DNA of 64,000 bases from Chinchilla lanigera (lineage: Eukaryota > Chordata > Mammalia > Rodentia > Chinchillidae), in the NCBI RefSeq assembly GCF_000276665.1, contig NW_004955472.1:7355571-7419570 (forward strand). Direction: 5' to 3'. Positions 1-9,545 of this stretch are shown in pieces. The notes beneath the pieces are model-generated. The model ran no database searches and was not told the DNA's origin. It worked only from the letters and a program-made list of their open reading frames with translations. The first letter of the stretch is position 1, and each line of letters begins with the position of its first letter. The translations under genes were made by a program, and so were the position numbers.

Positions 1-550
1 AGGGCGCGAATCCGAGGAGGGCGCCGCGCTCCGAGCGCCGGCGCTGGGTTCCGCCTCCGGCGAGGGCGCCCGGTGATTGGTCCTGGAGAACTTGGAGTCG
101 GCGGCGGAGGCAGTGCGGCTCGGCCCGCGCGGTGCGAGGGGGTCGCGGCCCTGGCGGGAGGAAGCCACGGGCTGGGGCTGCCGGTTCCCCAGGGCCAGAG
201 GGCGGCCGCGCTCCAGGAAAAGGACGGAGGTGCGGGTAACCCCGGAACTGCCTGGAAACGGGGTGCGTGGCGCACTCTGCAGGAGCTCGGACTCTGGCAG
301 GGCTCCAGGTTTAAATGCCAAGCCCTCTCGGCGGGGCAGAGCACGCCGCGGTGCAGATGGGGCCAAAACGGTGTTAGCGTCCCGGTCTCGGAACAGGTGG
401 CCTGGAAGGCCCCGAGTTCCCCGTTGGCCCGCTGCAAGATTACAGGTGGCCCTGTTTCTCTGTACGGGTCCGACGCTAACAGACTCCGTTGGTTCTTAGC
501 GAGTGTGCGTTATGAAGACATTAGAGCAAAAGCAAAGCATCCACCCTGAG
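1..550 (+). promoter_or_regulatory. MOB3B: CpG island; putative MOB3B promoter and untranslated exon 1
   Basis: The first ~550 bases are GC-rich and full of CpG, with GC-box-like runs, unlike the AT-rich DNA that follows. This is the usual look of a housekeeping promoter with a 5' untranslated exon. The assignment to MOB3B (MOB kinase activator 3B, a small zinc-binding adaptor of the MOB family) is an inference from position: in human, IFNK lies antisense in MOB3B intron 1 a few kb from the MOB3B start, and IFNK here sits at the matching distance and orientation. No MOB3B codon is visible. A possible splice donor is GCGG|GTAACC near 235, but this is a guess. The open frames crossing the island are explained by the scarcity of stop codons in GC-rich DNA. 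Confidence 0.5.
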
Positions 551-713
551 AAGACGGCCCTCAGGTGGCTTCCGGAGAGTCAGGGGCAGCTGGGCCTTGC
601 ACCTGTTGAAACCTGTGTCTCTTCATAGCCTTGCTCTTGATGTGCTAGGTTTTCCTGTCGGTGCCCGATCTCTCTTCCAAAGAGAATGAGTTACACTCCT
701 TTTGTCCTCCCGC

Positions 714-753
714 CTCGGATCTCGGATCTCGGATCTCGGATCTCGGATCTCGG
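714..753. repeat. 7-bp tandem repeat (CGGATCT)n
   Basis: Five perfect copies of CGGATCT run from 716 to 750, with partial units on both sides. It lies just outside the CpG island and keeps one CpG per unit. No protein or known satellite is implied. Confidence 0.9.
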
Positions 754-825
754 TCCGTTGGGCAGCTCAGGGCAGGAGGAGGCCTAGGTGGTGACACTCG
801 CAAACATGTACAATTCAGACTTAAA

Positions 826-885
826 CCCAAGGCCTCCTGCATGCTGCGGAAGTGCTCTACCGCTGAGCTACACCCTCAGTACCCA
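826..885 (-). mobile_element. ID SINE, partial, antisense
   Basis: Read on the minus strand the stretch shows the tRNA-Ala-like body of an ID element, including TAGCTCAGCGGTAGAGCAC (pol III A box) and a degenerate B box region. It is diverged and has no clear tail. Confidence 0.75.
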
Positions 886-1847
886 TTCAAACATTTTGCA
901 GTAGAAACTGCGCTGGGTTCTGTCCCGGACTCTTCCTTTTTTACCGACTTAACAATTTTTGAGCTTCCATTTAACAAAAAACAAAACAAAACAAGACTGC
1001 TAAGTCAGCAGTGTGGACACAAGGGGACCTTTCTTCAGTGATTTCTGGATATTGTTACAGTAGGACCACTCAAAACAACAACAACAGCAAAAGTAAAATC
1101 TTGGACGTACCAGAAACTACTTTAATAAACATTTCCTTGTAAAAATGATTCTCCAAGGTAGGATTCCTTTGAAATGTAGCATCGGCGGAAAGCAACCAAA
1201 AAGACCTGCTCAAGCCGACCTGCTGTGGGCTTTGCTTATGAACCCAAAGCGGCATGGTGAACCAAGTGAGAGGACCGTACTTGTCCTCGTCTACCCCGTA
1301 AGGAAACAAACAGGTCAATGTGTATAATTTCTTTAATTTTAGAATTTGAAAAAAATCCCTCCAGAAATTATTGCGGAAGAAATAGAAAATAGGTGAAAAC
1401 TAAAAAGAGAAAGAGGCAGCAGTGGGTGATCTTATCCAAAGTTTCCAGAATAAATTTCTGAAGCCAGAAACGGGTGGTACACTTACTAGGATTTCTCAGA
1501 TTGCTCTTTGCCCTGCAGTAAATGTGGACCAGCTGATCTTCTCCCCAATAGTGCCCTGATGCCCTGCGTCCCATACCCGACTCATACTCTGCCTTGTCGT
1601 TGTTTTCCGTCTCTGCCGTGTCGATGAGGGGGGGATATCTCAATTTGCATTTCTAATCAAAAAATGAGATGAAAGATCTTTCATGTTGGGGTAGCATTTC
1701 TTCCTTTATGTTCTTGTCAATTTGTGTCCTTAGTTATTTTTCAGTGGAGTGGTTCTTTTTCTTCTGATGAGATTTGCCCTTTTAAAAGCGTACTTTCCTG
1801 ACTTCTGCCCCTGCTGGAACAATCAGACAATTTGCATTGACTGGAAA
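886..1847. other. No recognised gene or repeat
   Basis: Ordinary intronic sequence. Short open frames on both strands (for example 1070-1318 and 1368-1643, minus) show no domain, signal peptide or codon pattern that I recognise. Confidence 0.5.
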
Positions 1848-1937
1848 GATACCCACCCCCTGGTGCTGGGACTAGAATCCAGGGCCTCACACATTTCAGG
1901 CAAATACTGTACCACTGAGCTACATCCCTGACCCTGT
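1848..1937 (-). mobile_element. ID-type SINE, antisense, diverged
   Basis: The minus strand reads GGGATGTAGCTCAGTGGTAC followed by a degenerate body ending in a GGATTCTAGTCCCAGCACC-type B box and 3' end. It is older than the near-identical ID copies elsewhere in the window. Confidence 0.7.
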
Positions 1938-2108
1938 TGGCCCGTTCCTCCTTCATGCATAGCAAATACTTAGCAAGACTGCAGCCATAAATTACTAAAG
2001 GAACTACCATCACCCCAGCTGAGTAATCGGAGAGACAGGGCAAAGCCATCATCACAAAAAGTCATAGGAAACACCAAGTGTATATTTTCTGCTTACTGGC
2101 TTGTGTAA

Positions 2109-2160
2109 ATCTGGAGCAACGCTACAGACAACCCCCAAATCTGGAGCAAGGCTAGAGACA
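2109..2160. repeat. Short direct duplication, 22 bp, period 30
   Basis: The segment beginning ATCTGGAGCAACGCTA at 2109 recurs at 2139 with two base changes, separated by 8 bp. Probably a local slippage duplication. Confidence 0.8.
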
Positions 2161-2557
2161 AGTTGTTTTTACTAAATGCATTATGCTATCTCATTTATTG
2201 ATGGATCCTACTGCTAATAACCCAGATGCCATGATCCTCAACTAATTCTTTTAAACATTTCTTCTAACATTTTGACTAAAAGTTGCTTCATTTTTATCAT
2301 GAGACTCTGGTAAGTTCTTTTGAGCCTTGTGCTTAGAACAGTCTTTAAACAGTTTAGCAGTAGTATTAGCAGGACAGGTCCTCTCAGGGGCTAAAGCCGT
2401 CCTCCTCTGTGCATTTGTGAATTCCTGGGTGCTGTGTTAATTCTTGCTTGAAGTAGATGGTGCTGAAATGGGATAGAGAAGAGAGAGGAAGAGAAAAATT
2501 CATTCAGCTAAGTGATGAATTAAGACAGATCAAAGGCCATACCAGGACAGTTAAGGT

Positions 2558-2760
2558 AGGCAGGCTGTGGCCGTGCACATCTGTAATCGCAGCACTCTGA
2601 GAAACTAAGGCAGGGGGAGACCAGTTCATTCGCAGCCTGGGCAATATAGCAACTGAGTAAGATGCTGTCTCAAAATAAAGTGTGTGGGGGGGTGCTGGAG
2701 ACTTAGCTCAGTGTGAAGGCACTGGATTCAGGCTCAGTATCACAAAAAAGTAAAAACAAA
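2558..2760 (+). mobile_element. B1-dID dimeric SINE (7SL-derived part plus ID part)
   Basis: The left part is B1-like (CACATCTGTAATCGCAGCAC, then a GCCTGGGCAATATAG segment and CTGTCTCAAAATAAA). The right part, from about 2693, is ID-like (GCTGGAGACTTAGCTCAGTG) and ends in an A-rich tail. The order B1 then ID is that of the B1-dID dimer known from dormice, squirrels and some other non-murid rodents. Confidence 0.75.
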
Positions 2761-2896
2761 TCAATAAATGTTAAGTAAGAGAAAAAGATATTACAATACC
2801 ACATACAATTAGAATGGCTAATATACTCAAATGACCCAAAAAGGAAAATCCAATGTAGAAATCTTCTATAATATACTACAGGCATTTATTTTAAGT

Positions 2897-2928
2897 GAGA
2901 GAGAGAGAGAGAGAAAGGAGAGGAGAGA
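2897..2928. repeat. (GA)n microsatellite
   Basis: An uninterrupted GA run at 2897-2914 is followed by an impure AGGAGAGG purine stretch. Confidence 0.9.
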
Positions 2929-3116
2929 CTGATACTTTTTCTAGCATTTTCATGCCTTTAGATGTAGGAATCAAACAATATATACTAGGCATGATAAGCA
3001 GAAGTGGTCTGCATTAGAATCACAGGCTCCTAAGAGTTAAATGGGAGCTTAATTATCATCTAATTCAACCGTCCATGCAAATTTTCACTTTCCGTGCAAA
3101 GTACAGCTTCATGGGG

Positions 3117-3262
3117 TGGGGCTGGGGGCTGGGCATTGAACCCAGGGAGCACTGTGCTACATCTCCGGCCCAGCGGGGTCCCCCTAAATTGAACTTTGGA
3201 TGCTTCTGCCTGAGTCTCCCGCATAGCTATGATTACAGGCACACGCCTTCATGCCTGGCTGG
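3117..3262 (-). mobile_element. B1-dID dimeric SINE, antisense
   Basis: On the plus strand an inverted ID part (GCATTGAACCCAGGGAGCAC, TGCTACATCTCCGGCCC) is followed by an inverted B1 part (GCCTGAGTCTCCCGCATAGC, GATTACAGGCACACGCC). It lies about 600 bp beyond the IFNK stop codon, in the same transcriptional sense as IFNK. Confidence 0.75.
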
Positions 3263-3882
3263 ATCTTCATTCTTGAAATAATGACATACCATTCTTCGAA
3301 CTGCATTATTTCAAACCAAACAAGCTGACAAGCAGATGGGTCAGAATGGCAGCTGTCTTTTCTCTGGGCAAGAGGTAGGGAAAGGAAAGGTTCTGGGTCC
3401 ACAGAGCTTATATAATAAGCTCTTTGAATGTGCTGAACTTTTATAGAATAAACAACCTTAGCTGCCCAGGAGGAAGGCTCGAAATGTTCCATTTTGCAAC
3501 ATTCTCTGGCCCCTATCCTCTAGCCATTGTCAGGTGACCTTCAAAGGTAGATAGAGCAAAGCCCATACACAACGGCCCAAGGAAGGAGGGAGAAAGAGAA
3601 GTTGGTAGAGGGAAAATCTTATTCCTTTCAACCTATCTTTGAGAGTTTCTAACAAAAGCCGTGGGTCACCCCGGCAGTAGTTGGTTACCTCCTTTAAGAG
3701 GGGAATCTGTCTGAAGTTCCAAGGCTAAGCTTTAGAGACAGTGCACCTAAGCCCCTTAGAAGCCACCATGCAGCTGAGTAGGACTGATTGCAGGATAGCA
3801 CAATCACCCTTACAAAAGAAGGCGAAGAAAGAAAGAGAGGAGATTTGGGGAAGGAAATGGAATTTTAATTCTAAAAATATAC

Positions 3883-4485
3883 CTAATTTCCTCTGAGTAG
3901 TTCTATGAATTTCAGGAAGTAGGAGAAACATCTTTTGATTTCCACTTCCACAATCTTCCAGGCACAGTAATAGTATTTCTTATCCCTCAGGTAATTTTCT
4001 ATTCTTTGGAAATAGCTCCTCAGCGCTAGTTTGCTCTGCTGGATGACCTGAGCTCCGGGGTGCTCTGTTTCGTGTGTTGTCATTTCTTCATTTTCGTTCT
4101 CCTCTTCTTCCAAGCATTGTTTCAGGTATTCCGTTTGCTCAGAAAGTCCACTTTGGATTTGTGTCAGGAATTCCTCGTTCCAAATGGAGTCTGAGGTGTG
4201 CCGGCTGAAGACACTGAAGACCTGTATGGAAATTTCATAGGCGACTTCCTTGATGCCCCTTTCCGCAAGCTGGGAGTTTGAGAGGACATTTTGGGGTAAT
4301 CGAAAATCGTTGATGTCACTTAGACATTGTAGAGGAAACGAATTGCTCAGGTTGCTCAGAAGTCTCATGTTCTCCCTGGTGACTCTTCTGAAGGAAGCAT
4401 TCTCTGAGGTGCAGTGCTGAGACTGGATGTGTCCAATGAGCAGAAGACCCACAAGGAACACAAGCCATAAATATTTTGGAATCAT
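3883..4485 (-). CDS. IFNK: Interferon kappa, type I interferon, 200 aa, intact
   Basis: Secreted type I interferon. In other mammals IFNK is made mainly by keratinocytes and signals through IFNAR1/IFNAR2 and JAK-STAT to induce antiviral genes. The frame reads without break from ATG 4485-4483 to TAG 3885-3883. Residues 1-22 form a hydrophobic signal peptide (LWLVFLVGLLLIGH). Five cysteines lie at 25, 54, 124, 174 and 186; by family analogy 25-124 and 54-174 would form the two disulfides. Possible N-glycans: Asn29 (NAS) and Asn45 (NLS). Residues 158-176 (YFQRIENYL...CAW) fit the interferon alpha/beta/delta signature, and EVEIKRCF follows. The acidic stretch at 125-134 and the LSNSFP and QCLEE motifs match human IFNK rather than alpha, beta or epsilon. 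Start: the codon where human has its ATG (MSTK...) is AAG here, so the first in-frame ATG is the one at the human Met7 position, where I recall mouse also starting. The gene is intronless across its CDS. ATTAAA 14 nt past the stop (3869-3864) is a doubtful poly(A) signal. Confidence 0.96.
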   Translation of the reverse strand: MIPKYLWLVFLVGLLLIGHIQSQHCTSENASFRRVTRENMRLLSNLSNSFPLQCLSDINDFRLPQNVLSNSQLAERGIKEVAYEISIQVFSVFSRHTSDSIWNEEFLTQIQSGLSEQTEYLKQCLEEEENENEEMTTHETEHPGAQVIQQSKLALRSYFQRIENYLRDKKYYYCAWKIVEVEIKRCFSYFLKFIELLRGN

Positions 4486-4565
4486 GTCAGCCTTGGTGCT
4501 CTTTTTTTTTCTAGGCAAAAAAAAACAAACCCAAAACCAAAAACAACACTGAAAAACCACACCAT
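4482..4565 (-). other. Upstream ORF, 27 codons, ending on the IFNK start codon
   Basis: Reading the minus strand, ATG at 4565-4563 opens a frame different from IFNK that stops at TGA 4484-4482. The stop overlaps the IFNK ATG as ATGA. The peptide begins MVWFFSVVFGFGFVFF and is hydrophobic. The start context is weak (T at -3, G at +4), while the IFNK ATG has G at -3 and A at +4. If transcription starts about 30 nt below the TATA box, near 4580, this ATG lies close to the cap and might be skipped by many ribosomes. Translation of the uORF is not shown by sequence alone. Confidence 0.5.
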
Positions 4566-4606
4566 CCAAGGCTGACAGTGATGTTTTACCTCCTCTTTCA
4601 TGTGAC

Positions 4607-4614
4607 TTTATATA
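4607..4614 (-). promoter_or_regulatory. TATA box of IFNK
   Basis: TATATAAA on the minus strand lies 122 bp upstream of the IFNK ATG, in the place expected for a type I interferon promoter. It predicts a start near 4575-4585 and a 5' leader of roughly 90-100 nt. A GAGAAAACTCC stretch (about 4640-4655, minus) is only a partial match to an interferon-stimulated element and is not called. Confidence 0.6.
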
Positions 4615-4847
4615 CTTGAAAATCTTTAGCGGGAGGAGTTTTCTCCTTAGTCATTTTACAGTTCTCGCAGTTACAGGTCCTTTCCTCTGTCTCTGAAGGT
4701 TTTTTTTAAAACTTTGACTGACTCCCCTGACTTCAGATATGGTATCTTACTTTGTTTTCTTTTTACATGCGCAAAGCATTCCTGTTGCATTGTCTTAGGT
4801 ACCTAGATGACCCACCGAAGCACTGAGGAATCTTAGAGCATGATTAG

Positions 4848-4875
4848 AGGGCTGGGAATATAGCTGAGCACCAAA
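4848..4875 (+). mobile_element. ID SINE fragment
   Basis: GGGCTGGGAATATAGCTGAG matches the start of an ID element and then stops. Too short for a subfamily call. Confidence 0.4.
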
Positions 4876-5120
4876 GAGGGAAAAATCACCCAACCTGTTA
4901 CATTAGAGAGCAGTTCTTCAGGAAAATGTATCTTTGTACCAGACCCTATAGGCAAACCTCCTCTCTCGCTGGGTTAATTATAGGCATTGTGATTATTAAT
5001 AGGTAGGTCACCAGAGAGGAAGAGTTTAGGTTTTTCCAATCTTGTTAATTAAGCTTTTGTATGTAGATATTTTCTCTTTTTATTTGATTTTTTTTTAAGT
5101 CTCAAAAAAGATAAAGAACA

Positions 5121-5275
5121 GGCTAGCCATGGTCATGCATGCCTATAATCCCAGCACTCGGGAGGCTGAGGGAGGAGGATTGTTATAAGTTCAAGGCCAG
5201 TCTGGGCTCCATAACGAGTTCAAGGTCAGGCTGGACTGCATAGCAAGACCCTGTCTCCAGGAAAAAACAAAGATG
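5121..5275 (+). mobile_element. B1 SINE
   Basis: Typical 7SL-derived body: GCATGCCTATAATCCCAGCA, GGAGGCTGAGGGAGGAGGAT, an internal duplication (TTCAAGGCCAGTCTGGGCTC, then TTCAAGGTCAGGCTGGACTG) and AAGACCCTGTCTC with a short A-rich tail. Confidence 0.9.
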
Positions 5276-5819
5276 AATAGTGTTGGTCAGTTTAGCAGGA
5301 CACGTATCAGACAGAAGACTAAGCTGACTTGGTTTTCTGTGAGCATTAGAAAAGGTTAATATTCCACAGCTATCCTTTCCTCTAGTCGAATGCATTTCTG
5401 GCTTGTGTTTCATAGGTCTGTGATATCTTCCTTTAGGAGTTCTCCAGTGGGCTGTGTATTTGAAGGTGTGTTTCTGCCTCATTAGCTTCTCTATTATAGT
5501 ATACACTTTTTCTTTTAGATTCAGTTTAGACCACATTTTAAAACTTGTTGGTTTTCTTTCCTTCTTATTTGGTGGTTCTGGACTCCATGAAGTCTTTTGT
5601 TTGTTCTCGTATTTATCGCCAAGGAGGCGTATTTGTTAGGGGCACCCGTGTTGGCCCTGCTAATTGACACCTAGCCCGTGTGACTGTAGTAATGGTGCTG
5701 TCCATCACCTATGGCTTTGACTTTGGTTGACCAAATAACTTTCTTCTGGTTATGGTCAAGGCAGATGGCTTCCTTTCTTGAGGAAAGTAAAATAGGATGT
5801 CATTGTAATAGGCTAACCT

Positions 5820-5990
5820 TGCCGGGCATGGTGGCGCACGCCTGTAATCCCAGCCCTAGGGAGGCTGAGGCAGGAGGATCATTGGGAGGTCGAGACCAGC
5901 CTGGGCTACAGAGTGAGCTCAAGGCCAGCCTGAACTGCATAGTGAGACCCTGTCTCAAATAGACAAAGAAAAAAAAAGAAAGAAAGAAGA
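5820..5990 (+). mobile_element. B1 SINE with A-rich tail
   Basis: Well-preserved copy from GCCGGGCATGGTGGCGCACG to GAGACCCTGTCTCAAA. It carries the duplicated GGGCTACAGAGTGAGCTCAA / AGCCTGAACTGCATAGTGAG block typical of the B1 copies here. The tail is AAAGAAAGAAAG-like. Confidence 0.93.
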
Positions 5991-6385
5991 AAATAATACG
6001 CTAACTTATTTTTTTAAAAAGGATGTAGATTAATTTTTATGAAGTCAACAAAAAAACAGTAAGCAGCCACATTCCACAACAAAGACAGAATGAAAACTTG
6101 GCTTAAGTTTTTTTTGTCTAAATCATTTAACTGCAACAAGAGTGAATTATGGATTTCCTAAAATCTTGGCTTTTTGGACTGTTTTCTTTCGAAAAGAAAA
6201 CTTACCCCAGCTATTTCTCTGTATGTTCAATCTGTGTAAGTTCTGAGTTCACAGATTCCTTGAGGTGACTGATTTTGAAAAAGAATTGAGAAAATGGAGC
6301 CTTTTCTATCAGATTGTAAGTTGACTCAGCTTTCATAGTTGGCAAAGTGGTAATGTGGATCAAAAGCCTTAACAATGTATATATT

Positions 6386-6800
6386 TGACCTAGCAACTTT
6401 CCCGTTAGGAATATATCCTCTAGGGATAACGATGCTGTCCTTAACTACAGATGTAGATGTCAAGAAGTTTGTCAGGGCAAAGAGTGAAAAATAATTTAAA
6501 TGTTCAGCACTGAGTAGAGTATTTGGTTAAACAAGCCATCAGCACATGCAATTGTGTCTGGGAATATATTTGGTCACCCGGGTGGATATACTTTGTAACT
6601 TAAGAACAACTTTCTTTGATAGTATACGAGTCTGAGAGCAGTTTGGTTAAATAGGAATATGTGGCTATATGTACAGAAAAAGCCTTGAAGTAATACATGC
6701 TAAAAATTGTAAAAGTCATTGTCTGACTGGAAGAATAAAGAGTGATTTTGATTCTTATATTTCTGTTTACCTGGATTTTAAACGTTTTCTGTGGTCAGCC
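6386..6800 (+). mobile_element. Old LINE-1 3' end fragment
   Basis: The run GACCTAGCAACTTTCCCG, GGAATATATCCTCTAGGGAT, AAATAATTTAAATGTTCAGC and TATGTACAGAAAAAGCCTTG follows the order of the 3' end of old mammalian L1M-type elements (original: a list of 'cause-small-value, still-frame' type 3' sequences). It is heavily diverged and non-coding. Confidence 0.5.
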
Positions 6801-7074
6801 AGTGCTTTTTATTTAATAAGGTGACACTATCTTTTAAAAGAAGATACATTACAAAATAAAAATTATTCTATATCAGAAATGGAGTCAATATTCCCTTCAT
6901 ATTTAGACATGTGCATTCTGGAATACTACAGAGGAAGTACCGAGCTCCCTGGAGGTTCAGTTCCAGTTCACCTGACATGAACAACATAATTGTATGGGAG
7001 GTCAACGTACTGCTCTTGCAGCTCTCCACTAAAAAACATGTTTATGTATACAGCCTACATTTATGATCTCGCAT

Positions 7075-7075
<1 letters not shown>

Positions 7076-7106
<31 letters not shown>
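7076..7106. repeat. (CA)n microsatellite
   Basis: About 15 uninterrupted CA units. Confidence 0.98.
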
Positions 7107-7109
<3 letters not shown>

Positions 7110-9225
7110 ACATGCAGAGCCTGTGAAATGCAAAGCACACCTGACAGCCATAGCTTGTGTAACTTCTACCTGGAATTTCTTGAGCCATCTCGGTTAGGAC
7201 TGCTTGTTCTTCTTTTGGGAATTTACAGTCCTTTGTCTTCCTTCATTATGGGTTTTTGAAGTGGATAGTTGTGCAAGTGTTGATGTCCCAACTACCCACT
7301 TGGCGCCTCAGCTGGCTGTGGTACTTAACGTGCTTGCCCGTGTTTGACACAGTGCCGCGGTACTAACCAAGGGAAGACGTGCTTCGGTTGCCTGACTGTA
7401 AGAAGTTTGTTCAGAGGCGGTGGAAGTGGCAACGCATGTGGCTGTTGTCACCCATCTTGAGCTTGCGTATATTTTCTACTACACGTGGATTTTCCCATTG
7501 TCGTCCCGTATCACGCTTGTACTCATTTATTCAAAAATTAACTTGAGGTCTTTATCACCCGTAAATCATGGCCTGGGCCCTGCAGAAGGAGAAGTAAGGT
7601 GTAGTGCCTGACTTGGAGGAGCTCACAGCTGAAGAAGCAGGCATGTCCAGTGTGTTAGGGTTTTCCTACGCATCGGCCTCATTCTTGACCTCACTGCTTT
7701 TGTGCTGTAAATGGTAGTTGATGCTGATATTGACAGTTTTCATGACAAAGAAGGAAAGATGTTTGCATGCATATCTGCTCCTCTCTCTGCCATTAGGATT
7801 CCTTGACTTAGCAAATGAACACACAGAGCACTCCTGGAATATTTCAGCCATACCTGCCTTACCAAAAACTCATTTGTCATTTATCCAGCTTTCAAATTTA
7901 CCTGGGTGTCTTTCTCTGGTAACTCTCTTTACCATGCAAGCATCTATTGATCTCTCTGAGCAGAGCGCAAAAATGACACTCCTGCCTCTGCAGGAAGCCT
8001 TTCCTCTGCTATCATTCCATCTCCTATAATTCTTCGTATATGTGCGCTTGACCTGTGCACCTATCCTAACAACAGTGTGTACTCCAAAAAGGGCATGTAC
8101 ACACACAGACACCCTCACATACGCTTGCTAATCGCTCCTATTAGAAGCATTATGGGATGATCAGTCAGCTGGCCATGCCTGTGTTTTGTAAAAGCCCAGT
8201 TAACTGAACATATCGTAAAGTACAATCAGAGAAGTTGAAAAGAATGACAGTGTAAGGAAATACTATCTCTAAATATGTCTGTCATATCTAGCCAGCCTGT
8301 CGTTAGAAGCATACGTGTGGGCACGCTAGCTTTGTTTCTGTGCCGTCTGCTCTGTTTCCCTGGCCTGCGCGGGGCAGTTCGTATGTCCTCTGGCCATCCT
8401 TAGAGGGAAGGCTCGTTGGCATGGGCTGCCCGCGTGGAACTGTGAAGTCTGTGAACAGAAGGCTAAGAAGGCTGGGCAAGGTGCAATTTGTTTGACAGAA
8501 CGGAGGAATGAGGTCTCTCAGTCTAGATGAGGTAACTTTGATTCAGCTCAGGCAGGTGGCCTCTGCTGTTAAGATCTGTTGCTTTCCTGGCAAATGCAAG
8601 TTTCATACCGGGCTGCGAGTCACACGTTGATCATTCTTGTTACTCAGAACCTGTGCGTGAGTCAGCTGTGGGATCCGAGGTGACTGCGCGTGACAGAGCC
8701 TTCAGACGCGGACTTTGTGTTCAGAATATGCAGTACTTCCCACTTGGCATGAAGACAGTTTTTGCCACTCAGTTACGTGTAGCTGTGTAGCCCGGACCAA
8801 CCCTGCAAACTCTTCAGCTGTTGTCCCTGCCTTCCCTTTGGGGCAGCCTCTCGCTTGGCCCTCGCTCTCCTTTCTTGGTTGTACTCTGAGTGTTGTACCC
8901 GACGTAGAGGTTCAGAACGAGTACGCAAGCAGTATGTGTGTATGTCCGTAGTGTGAAAACTCAAACTGTTGAGCAGCTCGGGCTCCTGTCGTGCTCCTGT
9001 CGTGCCCCTCGCCTTCCGTGCCATGACTGCAGTTACCACTCTAGTCTGTGCTTTGTTTATGTTTGTCTTCTCCCACCAAGTTCCTGGAGGGCAAGGGCAG
9101 CTGCTGGCTTACTTGCTGCTCCCTCGGGAATGCCCAGAGGACCCACAGAGGTTAGAGACCTAGATCCCTCCCAGGGGCGGGAATGGGAGAACTTGTACAT
9201 GCATTTTTAACCAAAACACAATTAT
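7107..9225. other. No recognised gene; unique intronic DNA
   Basis: No SINE or LINE was recognised here. The longest open frames (7718-8029 plus, 8773-9039 minus, 8938-9210 plus) overlap one another on opposite strands and show no domain. An 11-bp tandem pair CTCCTGTCGTG lies at about 8985-9006. Confidence 0.5.
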
Positions 9226-9333
9226 AGGGGCTGGAGATACAGCTTGGCGGCACGAGCGCCTACCTGCATAGCACAAGGTCCTGAGTTCAGTTTTTGGTAC
9301 CCAAAGAACAAAACAAAACAAAAAACTCAAAAC
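9226..9333 (+). mobile_element. ID SINE with A-rich tail
   Basis: GGGGCTGGAGATACAGCTTG, an AGCGCCTACCTGCATAGCAC body and GAGTTCAGTTTTTGGTACCC, followed by ACAAAACAAAACAAAA. Moderately diverged. Confidence 0.85.
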
Positions 9334-9459
9334 ACAATCGTAAAACTTATAGTGTGCTTTGAAGATTAATCCTGTAAGTGTATCTCCGTGACCGTACATA
9401 TTTTTAAAATCTACACTAAAAGTCCTTTATGGATATGAGGCCCAGAAAACATGGTTCAC

Positions 9460-9545
9460 AAGACTTGGTCTGTGATAGATCCAGATCCCTAGTGCAGCAC
9501 CTGGTACATAGTAGGTGCTCAGTTATTATTTATTGGATGACTGAA
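9460..9545 (+). mobile_element. MIR/L2-type 3' end
   Basis: CTAGTGCAGCACCTGGTACA, TAGTAGGTGCTCAGTTATTA and TTATTGGATGACTGAA are the hallmark 3' sequence shared by ancient MIR and L2 elements. Confidence 0.7.

Noticed and set aside
73..549. Two overlapping plus-strand open frames (158 and 140 codons) in the first 550 bases
   Set aside because: They lie in a CpG island where stop codons are rare, run in two frames at once and show no domain; an untranslated exon is more likely.
4486..4569. N-terminal extension of IFNK giving a 228-residue protein
   Set aside because: The extended frame would have to begin at TTG (4569-4567), not ATG; the first in-frame ATG is at 4485, and the residues before it would spoil the signal peptide.
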